DNA of 64,000 nucleotides from Thermococcus sp. MV5 (GTDB taxonomy: Archaea > Methanobacteriota_B > Thermococci > Thermococcales > Thermococcaceae), in contig NZ_SNUE01000006.1 of NCBI RefSeq assembly GCF_012027425.1, forward strand, positions 1 to 64,000, read 5' to 3'. Shown here one piece after another: positions 36,377 to 46,864 of this stretch. The position numbers and the translations under genes were made by a program. Positions within the stretch are counted from its first letter, which is position 1; each line of letters opens with the position of its first letter. The notes beneath the pieces are model-generated. The model was not told the DNA's origin. It worked only from the letters and a program-made list of their open reading frames with translations, and did no database searches.

Positions 36377-38464
36377 TCACGATTCAACTGAAATTTCAAT
36401 CTTACTGAACTCGGTTGCACCATATAGGAATGGCCCGACCCAGTTGTCTGAGTCAAGATAATCTGGTACCCATCCGACAACATAGACATCGTAATCTCCT
36501 TTGGATGTCTTGCTTAGGTATACTGGCCATTCATAGCTTCCCACTGTGACTTGGAAGCCAAGTTGGCTCCAAATGTTTTGTAGTAATGTCATGATCTTCT
36601 CACGAGCACTGTTTCCAGCGTTGTAAATGAGTTCGATCTTGTAGTCGCTTGGGTTAATTCCGGCTTCTTGGAGAAGTTGTTGGGCTTTGTTTATGTCATA
36701 AGTGTATTTGGTGATTCCATACTCAGTGAATCCGGGCCATGGTTTTGGAATTGGTCCCCAGTTTCTCTCAAGCAATCCGGAGTAAACTACTTCAGAGATC
36801 TGATCATATGGTATTGCATAGGCTAGAGCTTCTCTAACTTTTGGATTGTTGAATGGTTCTTTCTGGGTGTTGAAGACTATGAATGTTAATATTGGCTGTA
36901 GAATATCTGTTTGGACTACTGACTTGAATCCTTGGAATTCAAGACCTTTAACGTCATTAACTCTCTCTGGTGGTGTTGCGACAGCATCAACTGTTCCAGT
37001 TTGGAAGAGTTGGATTCTTGAAACAGCATCATTGTTTATAACATAAATTACTCTCTCATGTCCTGGTTTTATGCTCTTGTCCCAGTAATATGGATTGCGC
37101 TCGAGAACTATGTAAGCATTTTCTTTGTATTCTTTTACATAGAATGGTCCAGTTCCAACAGGTTGCTTGTGCATAAGTTGGTGAGTTGGGTCTTGTTCAC
37201 CTTCTTCTATGTAAGCCTCCCAAGCATCTGGAGTCTTTCCATTGTTTGAAGCGCTCAGTGCCTCTTCGTATTTGTCACCAAGAAGATACTCCATTGGGAC
37301 TACTGAAAGGAATGAATCTGCTAGTATACCAAGAACTGCAGCGTATGGAGCTGGTAAGACAAGCTTAAAGACACCAGCAGTCTCTCCACTATATCCAAAG
37401 ACATTCAACAAGTCTTGGAGAGACTTAACTTCTACAGTCTTTCCATTGTACTCAGCAATAAGTTTCTTGTCCTTAAGAACCTCCTCAAACTCTTTTTCAG
37501 TTAGAGCTTGGGATTTGCTAACGTCCATAAAGCTGGAGACCATCCATGAAACACTGTGCCCTAACCTCTGGACACGCCAGAATGTGAAGGCAACATCAAC
37601 AGCATCAATGGGATATGTCTTATCATTCCATGGATCGTAGGCAACAACTCCTCCTCTAATAACAAAGTACCATTCAGTGCCATCTTCATTGTGTGCCCAT
37701 GCAACAGCTAAATCTGGAGTTACTTTTTCAGTTTCTTCTTTCCAGTAGGTAACCAAAGTATCACCGACTTCATGCCAAATTTCCCATCCAAAAGTCTCAT
37801 ATGTCCAAGCTGGATCAAAGCTCTCTGGCCATCCGATTGTACCTATAACGTAAGTTTGAGCGTCGTTCTTGTAGTCTCCAATTCCAATGGTGACACTTGG
37901 TGCATTTGGGTCTTCCCATATTAGATCATACCTCTCTGGAAATGTTGGGTGATAGTATCTTCCTTTGACCCATTCCCAATAAACACGAAGTTGTCTGTTT
38001 TGGCCAAGAATGATTTCAGGTACATACTTGTTTCCAAGGATGTAAAGGGCTTTAAAGAGCTCAGTTCTTATCTCCGGGTTGGTTTCTCTTCTTGCAGCGA
38101 TTACAAGTGCATCTACTGTAGTGTCTCTAAAGAATGCTGGGTTAATAGCACCAAATCCCTGGCCTTCTTCCATTAATTGTTGCACTCCTGGAGTGTTGGC
38201 TTCATCAACCACATATGTGACTTTTATAATTTTCTTTCCACTGGGAAGAGAAGCAGGCACCTGAGCTCCCTCAGGGCCAACTAATATAACGCTCTTATCA
38301 GTTTCAATTACTTCGTAAGTGGGACCAGTTGGTTGGGTCTCAGTAGAAGTCTCAGTGGGGGTTGAAGTTGTTTGTGTGGTGGTTTCACCACCAATACAGC
38401 CGCTTGCAACTACTGCGAAAACTAAAACGCTTACCACTAACAGTGTCGCCAATTGTTTCTTCAT
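36377..38464 (-). CDS. oppA: Peptide-binding lipoprotein of the Opp transporter, apparently circularly permuted
   Basis: A substrate-binding lipoprotein (SBP_bac_5 family) of about 695 residues with lipobox VVASGC and a Thr/Pro linker. The order of parts is unusual. Residues about 85-187 (DTTVDALVIAARRETNP, then YVPEIILGQN and YWEWVKGRYYHP) correspond to what is normally the C-terminal end of this family. The normal N-terminal beginning (GTIGWPESFDPAW and TPDLAVAW) follows from about 205. The protein then stops after VPDYLDSDNWVGPFLYG, where other members continue with the helix found here at the front. GGAGGT precedes the ATG at 38464. Confidence 0.88.
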   Translation of the reverse strand: MKKQLATLLVVSVLVFAVVASGCIGGETTTQTTSTPTETSTETQPTGPTYEVIETDKSVILVGPEGAQVPASLPSGKKIIKVTYVVDEANTPGVQQLMEEGQGFGAINPAFFRDTTVDALVIAARRETNPEIRTELFKALYILGNKYVPEIILGQNRQLRVYWEWVKGRYYHPTFPERYDLIWEDPNAPSVTIGIGDYKNDAQTYVIGTIGWPESFDPAWTYETFGWEIWHEVGDTLVTYWKEETEKVTPDLAVAWAHNEDGTEWYFVIRGGVVAYDPWNDKTYPIDAVDVAFTFWRVQRLGHSVSWMVSSFMDVSKSQALTEKEFEEVLKDKKLIAEYNGKTVEVKSLQDLLNVFGYSGETAGVFKLVLPAPYAAVLGILADSFLSVVPMEYLLGDKYEEALSASNNGKTPDAWEAYIEEGEQDPTHQLMHKQPVGTGPFYVKEYKENAYIVLERNPYYWDKSIKPGHERVIYVINNDAVSRIQLFQTGTVDAVATPPERVNDVKGLEFQGFKSVVQTDILQPILTFIVFNTQKEPFNNPKVREALAYAIPYDQISEVVYSGLLERNWGPIPKPWPGFTEYGITKYTYDINKAQQLLQEAGINPSDYKIELIYNAGNSAREKIMTLLQNIWSQLGFQVTVGSYEWPVYLSKTSKGDYDVYVVGWVPDYLDSDNWVGPFLYGATEFSKIEISVES

Positions 38465-38510
38465 TGGCACACCTCCACAAAGTAGAGCATTAATGTCTTA
38501 ATCAAAGGAG

Positions 38511-38519
38511 TTTAATAAA
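38511..38519 (-). promoter_or_regulatory. TATA box of the opp operon
   Basis: GTTTATTAAA on the minus strand with GAAAA just upstream as BRE. It predicts transcription start near 38490 and a 25-base leader holding the GGAGGTG ribosome site. Confidence 0.5.
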
Positions 38520-38710
38520 CTTTTCGACGTTAGAAAACATGCTAATTCCAAAAGTAACATGTATTAATCCTGTTTATGGTTTATATTGAGCAACATTTTT
38601 GAAGAAAACAACGAATAATTTTAGATTAAGGCATGTAAAGGAATAAATGCGAAAACCTTAAATTATAGAACATCTTTAAGAAAACTTGACAACAAAATTT
38701 GGTGATGTGA

Positions 38711-38947
38711 ATGGTTAGGGCATACGTTTTGTTAACAATTGAAATTGGAAAAGTAGAGAGAGTAATAGAAGAAATCAAAGCCATATCAGGAGTTGTGAAG
38801 GCCGACGCTGTAACTGGCCCATATGACGCAATAGTTGAACTTGAAGCTGCAGATTTAGGGGAACTTACCAGAAAAATACTTCATGATATCCACAATATAG
38901 ATGGAGTAATCGACACTACAACTGCCATAGTAGTAGAAACAGAGTGA
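38711..38947 (+). CDS. Stand-alone Lrp/AsnC ligand-binding (RAM) domain protein
   Basis: 78 residues corresponding only to the alpha/beta effector-binding domain of Lrp/AsnC regulators, without a helix-turn-helix. Typical features are VRAYVLLTIE, VVKADAVTGPYDAIVELEA and a C-terminal TTTAIVVE. Such stand-alone (SIAF-type) domains form ring oligomers, bind amino acids, and may modulate full-length Lrp proteins; that role is inference here. The ATG follows GGTGATG. It lies divergent from the opp operon. Confidence 0.85.
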   Translation: MVRAYVLLTIEIGKVERVIEEIKAISGVVKADAVTGPYDAIVELEAADLGELTRKILHDIHNIDGVIDTTTAIVVETE

Positions 38948-38952
38948 TTACC

Positions 38953-39261
38953 TTATTTTTTTCTGTCCTGTTTTCTAAATTCTCTAACCTTTTGAGTTAT
39001 TAGTTTTAATGTCTTCGACTTGCCATGCTTACTTTCTACTATAATCCTTCCCTTGACTTTGAGAGTGTCGTCTAGCGCTGAAAGTCGTGGGTTTAAAGCT
39101 TTATCATTGATTTCGATCACATTGAGTCCAATGGTTTTAGCTGCATCTACAATCTCGAGTAGAGTCGGTTTATCTACTGCAAGGTTCTTTGGGACCTCTC
39201 TTCCATATTTCCGGGGTATCCTTGCATCTATCTCATTTGTCCATATTACAAACCTCTTCAT
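38953..39261 (-). CDS. srp19: Signal recognition particle protein SRP19
   Basis: 102 residues matching archaeal SRP19, which binds SRP RNA and prepares it for SRP54. The N-terminal RFVIWTNEIDARIPRKYGR and the central NPRLSALDD are diagnostic. The C-terminus is strongly basic. AGGTG precedes the ATG at 39261, favouring it over GTG 39270. It ends 5 bases from the stop of the RAM-domain gene on the other strand. Confidence 0.93.
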   Translation of the reverse strand: MKRFVIWTNEIDARIPRKYGREVPKNLAVDKPTLLEIVDAAKTIGLNVIEINDKALNPRLSALDDTLKVKGRIIVESKHGKSKTLKLITQKVREFRKQDRKK

Positions 39262-39316
39262 CTTGAACACCTAAAAAGTTTAAAAGCCATTAGATTAAAA
39301 ATTCTTTGGTGAGAAC

Positions 39317-39934
39317 ATGGAGGTAGGCCCAATCCTTGAGTTCTTGAAAAAAAATGTGAGTTTAGGAGACTTTGTTATTGTGGAGTATCCATCTTCATAT
39401 TCACTTGCAAAATTGCTCTGGGGGGGACTTATACCCGAGATCCCACAGGAAGAAGTATTAATAGATGACTTTTTTGGAATTGGGGATCTCCTCTTTAGAG
39501 ATTACTTGCGAAAGGCTTCCCCGGGAGAGTATAAAAAAGCGATAGAGGCCACAAAAAAAATCCGAGCAATACGAATAGGGCCTGGAAGAACTAGTTATGC
39601 CTCCATAGTAGAAGAAATCCCCATCACCTATGATGTCTCGGAATTTATGAGGAGCTATTACAATGCATTAATGAATCTCTTTTCAGGTTCTGCTAAAGTG
39701 GAATACTCCATAACAGTGGGTATCTCTCAATATCTTTACTTTGGAGGCGAAAAGGCATTAAGAGCAATTTTGTTTACGAGAAGCACTCTACCATTTGAAG
39801 ACTGGAGTTCGATTTATTTTGTAAATAGTGACATTTTAGATGAAAAACAACTAGCAGTTTTGAAAGAACTTGCCAGCTGGCAGTTAAAAATTGAAAAGGA
39901 GAAAGGAACATACAGAATAAAAGTCGAAGACTAA
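39317..39934 (+). CDS. DUF257 family protein
   Basis: 205 residues resembling the Thermococcales DUF257 family, which has a degenerate RecA/KaiC-like fold without a P-loop. Characteristic are VIVEYPSSYSLAKLLWGGL near the start and the IDDFFGIGDLL stretch. Its function is unknown. A GGTGAG ribosome site precedes the ATG. trmI follows after 13 bases. Confidence 0.75.
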   Translation: MEVGPILEFLKKNVSLGDFVIVEYPSSYSLAKLLWGGLIPEIPQEEVLIDDFFGIGDLLFRDYLRKASPGEYKKAIEATKKIRAIRIGPGRTSYASIVEEIPITYDVSEFMRSYYNALMNLFSGSAKVEYSITVGISQYLYFGGEKALRAILFTRSTLPFEDWSSIYFVNSDILDEKQLAVLKELASWQLKIEKEKGTYRIKVED

Positions 39935-39947
39935 CTTGGTGGTATAA

Positions 39948-40709
39948 ATGATCAAACTCGGTGATAAGGTTGTATTACTTGATCCTAGGGGAAAACGATA
40001 TCTAATAACCGTGAAAGAAGAGGAGTTTCATACGGATCTTGGTATAATAAACTTGGAGAAAATTGTAGATAAAGAGTTCGGGATATTTGTAAAGTCTCAC
40101 AAGGGGTATCAATTTAGAGTACTAAAACCACGGATAATAGATTACATTGATAAGATGAAAAGGGGCCCACAGATAATTCATCCAAAAGATGCTGCTCAAA
40201 TTGTGGCATTTGCTGGGATATCTCCTGGGGATATAATAATTGAAGCAGGAGTTGGGAGTGGAGCATTAACCCTTTTCTTGGCCAACATTATTGGGCCTCA
40301 GGGAAGAATAATAGGCTATGAGATACGAGAAGACTTTGCAAACCTTGCGTGGAGAAACGTAGAATGGGTAGGCTTTTCTGACAGAGTAGAAATAAAGCTA
40401 AAAAACATATATGAGGGAATAGATGAAGAAGAAGTCGACCATATAATCTTGGATCTTCCTCAGCCCGAAAATGTTGTTGAACATGCTGTAAAAGCTCTGA
40501 AACCAGGGGGATTTCTCATTGCATATACCCCATGTATAAATCAAGTAGATAGATTTTACAAGAAACTGAGAGAATATAAAAAGCATTTTACAAAACCCCG
40601 TACTATTGAATGCTTGGTAAGAGAGCAAGAAGTTAAACTAGACTGTATAAGACCACGAACCACTATGCTAGCTCACACTGGCTATATAACATTTGTTAGG
40701 AAAGCTTAG
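39948..40709 (+). CDS. trmI: tRNA (adenine 57/58-N1)-methyltransferase TrmI
   Basis: A 253-residue SAM-dependent enzyme that makes m1A at tRNA positions 57 and 58, helping thermostability. An N-terminal beta-rich domain (about 1-75) precedes the Rossmann methyltransferase with EAGVGSGALTL, the acidic GYEIREDFA, and LDLPQPENVV as the catalytic motif. Length and motif order match Pyrococcus TrmI. It is the second gene of a pair with the DUF257 gene. Confidence 0.92.
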   Translation: MIKLGDKVVLLDPRGKRYLITVKEEEFHTDLGIINLEKIVDKEFGIFVKSHKGYQFRVLKPRIIDYIDKMKRGPQIIHPKDAAQIVAFAGISPGDIIIEAGVGSGALTLFLANIIGPQGRIIGYEIREDFANLAWRNVEWVGFSDRVEIKLKNIYEGIDEEEVDHIILDLPQPENVVEHAVKALKPGGFLIAYTPCINQVDRFYKKLREYKKHFTKPRTIECLVREQEVKLDCIRPRTTMLAHTGYITFVRKA

Positions 40710-40858
40710 CTTTTTTAGACATTTTATTACTTGTTTTCAGACTTTCATATAGTTTTAATTTCTCATTTCACAGTTTTTCTTGTTCAATTGGCCTTTTTCT
40801 TGCAAGATGGATCTTATAAACACCTCATATATATCTATAACCATTGGTTTACAATAAT

Positions 40859-40883
40859 TTTATAAACACCATTTGTTTTCAAC
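40859..40883 (+). promoter_or_regulatory. Promoter of sudBA with a possible SurR site
   Basis: TTTATAAA (40859-40866) is a TATA box about 28 bases before an expected start near 40887. GTTTTCAAC at 40875-40883 fits the core GTTn3AAC recognised by the Thermococcales redox regulator SurR, which controls sulfur-linked oxidoreductases. The TATA region TTATAAACACC (40860-40870) is repeated exactly at 40814-40824. The SurR assignment is inference, since a 9-mer of this kind occurs by chance several times in such a window. Confidence 0.4.
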
Positions 40884-40928
40884 AAGGATAGATGCCCAAA
40901 TTTGGACCTACGTACGGAGGTGTACATT

Positions 40929-43225
<2,297 letters not shown>

Positions 43226-43292
43226 CTTTTTTCTTTTATTTCTGCCCTGTGGAAAGCTTTGCTTTTTAAGCTAGGATCTTTGACACAAAATC

Positions 43293-43300
43293 TTATAACT
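43293..43300 (+). promoter_or_regulatory. TATA-like element of the C/D box sRNA
   Basis: TTATAACT lies about 25 bases before 43321, just ahead of the proposed C box at 43327, which is the spacing expected for an independently transcribed sRNA. Confidence 0.4.
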
Positions 43301-43320
43301 TCTACTTCTAAAATCATTTT

Positions 43321-43378
43321 TAGGCAATGAAGAGCTCTAGGGTATCTGAGAAATGATGAGGGTCAACCACCTGAGCCG
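43321..43378 (+). ncRNA. Box C/D guide sRNA candidate
   Basis: The four boxes are in the right order and spacing for an archaeal 2'-O-methylation guide: C box ATGAAGA (43327-43333, one mismatch to RTGATGA), a 12-nt guide, D' box CTGA (43346-43349), a 3-nt spacer, C' box ATGATGA (43353-43359), an 11-nt guide and D box CTGA (43371-43374). A TATA-like element precedes it. The D guide complements GUGGUUGACCC, with the fifth base upstream of box D pairing with U. The D' guide complements AUACCCUAGAGC. I could not place either target with certainty. The ends are approximate. Confidence 0.65.
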
Positions 43379-43441
43379 CTAATGGAGTAAATTCTTCATA
43401 TCATCACCTAAAAGTCTCATCCTGAAGGGTGAGAAGGTCAG

Positions 43442-44743
43442 TCATACTATTTTTCCGAAACCTAGGGTCCTAGGGGAGATGAATGCTCCAAGTTCTTCTT
43501 TTTTCTTTCCAATGGCCTGTATTGACTTCACAAACTCAAAGATGTTTCCTACAAACATATTATCTTTGAATGGAATTTTGTCTCCATTTTTTACAATGTA
43601 TCCAAGCTCTACCGTTAATGAAAAGTCCCCACTTATTGGGTTTGTAGTGTGTTCTCCAAAGACTTTTTTTACAACTATACCTTCAAAATCCTCCAAATTT
43701 TCCTCTTTACCTTCTATTACTATGTTGCTTGTACCAATATGAGGAGGTGTTCGAAAGTCCCTTACACCATTCCCCGTGCTTTCCATTCCAAGGAAGCGTG
43801 CATAAGTTTCGTCTAGAATAAATGACGATAACACTCCATTCTTCACTAAAATAGTTCTTTGACTAGGGTTACCCTCCCCGTCAAATGAATAACTTCCTAA
43901 TTTCCCCTCGAGAGTACCATCATCGATCAAGGTAAATGCCTCACTTGCGACTTCTTCCCCTATTCCCTTAAACCTACTTCGTTTATAATATATACTATCT
44001 CCCCTTAAATTTGAAAGGAACAATCCTACCAGTGATGCCAGTGAGTGAGGCTCTAATACAAGATCTCCCTCGTAAGGTTCAAGTTTTCGAGCCTCATAAC
44101 TGAGCTTTACTTCTTCCAAAGCTTTTTCGAGCCCAGTTTCGAGCTCTTTTCCGAAGTCTATCATTTGTCTAGAGCCTTTGTAATAATCTCCCGTCCCAGT
44201 TCGGCGACCCTTCCTAACTATGTAAATGCCAAAGCTCACTGCAGTGCCTTCTTCCTCTTCATTAATACCATTCGAATTGATTACCCCATCCTTAGCAAAG
44301 CCAAATGCAAGTCTTCCAGAAAATGTATATTCAGGACCAAATTTATTTCTCAGCTCTTGCTCCTTTAGGGATATCTCTTTTCCCAATTCAAAGGCCTCTT
44401 CAAAAGTCAAATCGCTGATCCGTTTATCATAAATTCCGCGAACTTTTTTAATAGGCTTTTTGTCTGGAAAGCCATGGAACTTAACCTCGCCCACTTTCGC
44501 AAGCTTTATTGTCCTCTTTACAAAGTTTTCAAGGGTTTTTTTGTCATGATTTATGCCAGTTATGTACGAGAATCCTTGTTTCCCATGGTACCCCACTCTA
44601 AGTCCAATTCCAGAGTGATATTTTCTTTGAGCTCTTTCAAGTTTACATTTTTCAATTTTAAAAGAACTCCCTCTCCCAACTTCCCAATAAATCTCCCATT
44701 CAATGTTCTCACGATTTAAAATTTTAATAAGTTCATCTACCAT
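43442..44743 (-). CDS. pmbA: PmbA/TldE subunit of the TldD/E protease
   Basis: 433 residues of the TldD/PmbA family, the partner lacking the zinc motif. The family regions seen are VGYHGKQGFSYITG, the LEPHSLASLVGLF segment where TldD has its HExxxH, and DFRTPPHIGTSN. The TldD/E pair degrades unfolded peptides and, in bacteria, matures microcins. Its partner tldD lies 0.7 kb upstream on the same strand, with a lipoprotein gene on the opposite strand between them. Confidence 0.9.
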   Translation of the reverse strand: MVDELIKILNRENIEWEIYWEVGRGSSFKIEKCKLERAQRKYHSGIGLRVGYHGKQGFSYITGINHDKKTLENFVKRTIKLAKVGEVKFHGFPDKKPIKKVRGIYDKRISDLTFEEAFELGKEISLKEQELRNKFGPEYTFSGRLAFGFAKDGVINSNGINEEEEGTAVSFGIYIVRKGRRTGTGDYYKGSRQMIDFGKELETGLEKALEEVKLSYEARKLEPYEGDLVLEPHSLASLVGLFLSNLRGDSIYYKRSRFKGIGEEVASEAFTLIDDGTLEGKLGSYSFDGEGNPSQRTILVKNGVLSSFILDETYARFLGMESTGNGVRDFRTPPHIGTSNIVIEGKEENLEDFEGIVVKKVFGEHTTNPISGDFSLTVELGYIVKNGDKIPFKDNMFVGNIFEFVKSIQAIGKKKEELGAFISPRTLGFGKIV

Positions 44744-44834
44744 CTTCCCACCGTTCTTCGCTAACCGACGTAGAATTAAAGTTTTTTGGTGAGAAAGATA
44801 TATACCTTTAATGAAATTATCTTAGGTGAAAGAA

Positions 44835-45446
44835 ATGAGAGTTATACCTCTTGTTTTAATTTTCATAATTCTTTCAAGCGGATGTTTACAAGCAAGTTCA
44901 TCTCTTTCGGAATCTACGTCATCTGCTCCAGAATCTTCAGAAAGCATATCCTCCTCCCAAGAGACCTCGGAAGTATCGTGTATCATGCCAAGGTACGGAG
45001 AATTTAACGCAAAGAACATCTTTTTCAATTTAACCAATGACCATGAGCGTTTAGAAGAAAGTCTGGCGTTTCTCATGCCACCTAATAACACTATCAATGT
45101 TAAGGGCCTCCTAGTTGCCAAGAAATACACTGTGAATCAAAAAGAGTGTTATTACGAAGGAAACGTCGAACTTAAAGCATTCTTAGGAGAGTCAAACTTT
45201 TCAAACAGCTGGAGCTTTGTTCAAAGCAAACTTAGAAAAGTCGAAAATATAAGCGTCGAGATACTCCCAAAAGGGACCACTATCTTCAAAAACAAAAATG
45301 CAGCTTTTGAAATAAAAATAAAGACAGAAAATGTGAGAATTGGTGAGACGTATTACATCTACATAGTTGCCCTTGGAGAAAACGGATGGAAGAGCTGGGC
45401 AAGGATAGAAGTGAAAATCTGGGGATTAAAGAAGACCTCCCACTAA
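44835..45446 (+). CDS. Lipoprotein of unknown function
   Basis: 203 residues: a signal peptide with lipobox ILSSGC, a Ser/Glu-rich linker (about 20-48), then a beta-rich extracellular domain (about 50-203) with two further cysteines (SCIMPRYG and KECYYEG) that could form a disulfide. No family is recognised. AGGTG precedes the ATG at 44835, and TATATA at about 44800 is a likely TATA box. It sits between pmbA and tldD on the opposite strand, and its 3' end overlaps tldD by 21 bases. Confidence 0.7.
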   Translation: MRVIPLVLIFIILSSGCLQASSSLSESTSSAPESSESISSSQETSEVSCIMPRYGEFNAKNIFFNLTNDHERLEESLAFLMPPNNTINVKGLLVAKKYTVNQKECYYEGNVELKAFLGESNFSNSWSFVQSKLRKVENISVEILPKGTTIFKNKNAAFEIKIKTENVRIGETYYIYIVALGENGWKSWARIEVKIWGLKKTSH

Positions 45447-46793
45447 AGCTCTAGTCAATATATGGGGACCTCCATCATCGACTGAAACCCATTGTCCTTT
45501 CCCACAGTAACCTGGGAAGTTCACCTTGAGATCTTTTCCTATACCTCTTATGTTCTTGAGAATGTCTAGAATCTTTCCTGAAAGAGCTACATCTCTTATA
45601 TGGTATTTAATCCGGCCATTTTCAATTAGGTATCCTTCTTTAGCTCCAAACATAAATGTTCCATTAGCGATATCTACTTGTCCTCCTTTATCCCCAATTA
45701 GATACAGACCATTTTTGACTTCTTCAATCATTTCTTCAAAGTTCCAGTCTCTCGGCTCTATATATGTGTTACTCATTCTCACTAATGGCTGGTAATTGTA
45801 GCTTTGGGCCCGTCCATGCCCATTTGATTCGGTTCCAAAGAACGCTGCAGTTTCTCTATCTAGGAGGTATTCATTCAGGATCCCATCTTTTATAATCTCA
45901 ACTTTTCTTGCTTTTATTCCTTCATCGTCATAAATATAAAATCCAAACTTTTTCTCAAGTGTTGGGTCATCGACAACGGTTAGTTCATCCACTGCTATAT
46001 TCTGACCAAGTTTTCCTTCTAAGATGCTCTCCCCATTTTTGATCGCATCTCCTTCTGCAGCATGACCTAAAGCCTCATGGATAAAAACACCTGTAAGTTC
46101 AGGATCCATGATTATATCAAACTCTCCAGAGGGAGGTAATTTAGCCCGTAAAAGCGATATTGCCTTGTTCTTTACAAAAGAGGCCCAATACTCAAGATCT
46201 ATATCCTCTATACTTTCCCAGCCTGTCGTTCCTCCAAAGACTTTCCAGTAAGTCTGCATATCATCATTTTCCTTCGCAGTAACAGAGAAGCTTAGTCGAA
46301 TCTTAGGGACTATAGTTTTGATTTCACTTCCAAGAGAATTAAAATAAAACTGCTCTTTTATACCATCTCCATAAGTTATTTTCCTATTAGGAATATGATC
46401 TCCTTTTAGGAAAGAATCAAGAGTTTTCAAAAGTTCTATTTTTTCCTCTAGGTCTACATCAAGAAATGATTTTTTCACTTTAATTTCAGCTTCATCTGTG
46501 AAGGGGTCACCAAGATAAATCTTTGAGTTCCCTTTAGTTGTTTTTGCAATTTTCATTGCGGCTTCGAGGGCTTTTTCTGCTCTCCTTAAATCATTTGCTG
46601 AAGAAAAGCCCCAAGCACCATCAAAAACTCTTACTCCAATACCAATTTCCATATTAGAAGAGATATCCTCAAAGTGAGAGTTTTGCATTTCAATGTGAGT
46701 AGCATTTATCTTAGCTATCCTTACTTCATAATATTTGACTTTATACTTCGTAGCAAGCTTTTCAGCTTTTCGGACAAGTGTCTCAATCTCCAT
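45426..46793 (-). CDS. tldD: TldD family zinc metalloprotease
   Basis: 455 residues. The active-site motif HEALGH (in FIHEALGHAAEGD) supplies two zinc-binding histidines and the catalytic Glu. A third ligand is expected near the C-terminal FPGYCGKGQ. The N-terminal half has the TldD fold with ENDDMQTYWK. It works with PmbA as a heterodimeric peptidase. The stop lies inside the end of the lipoprotein gene on the other strand. Confidence 0.93.
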   Translation of the reverse strand: MEIETLVRKAEKLATKYKVKYYEVRIAKINATHIEMQNSHFEDISSNMEIGIGVRVFDGAWGFSSANDLRRAEKALEAAMKIAKTTKGNSKIYLGDPFTDEAEIKVKKSFLDVDLEEKIELLKTLDSFLKGDHIPNRKITYGDGIKEQFYFNSLGSEIKTIVPKIRLSFSVTAKENDDMQTYWKVFGGTTGWESIEDIDLEYWASFVKNKAISLLRAKLPPSGEFDIIMDPELTGVFIHEALGHAAEGDAIKNGESILEGKLGQNIAVDELTVVDDPTLEKKFGFYIYDDEGIKARKVEIIKDGILNEYLLDRETAAFFGTESNGHGRAQSYNYQPLVRMSNTYIEPRDWNFEEMIEEVKNGLYLIGDKGGQVDIANGTFMFGAKEGYLIENGRIKYHIRDVALSGKILDILKNIRGIGKDLKVNFPGYCGKGQWVSVDDGGPHILTRALVGGLL

Positions 46794-46864
46794 AGTTCTT
46801 CCCGAAAGAGGAGACTAAGATTTGTTTATATCTTTTTTGGAGATATTTAAAGAAAAAAGGAAAG

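Noticed and set aside
43360-43440. A second C/D unit using TAATGGA as C' box downstream of 43374
   Set aside because: No CTGA follows at the right distance. The order C-D'-C'-D using the upstream ATGAAGA fits all four boxes.
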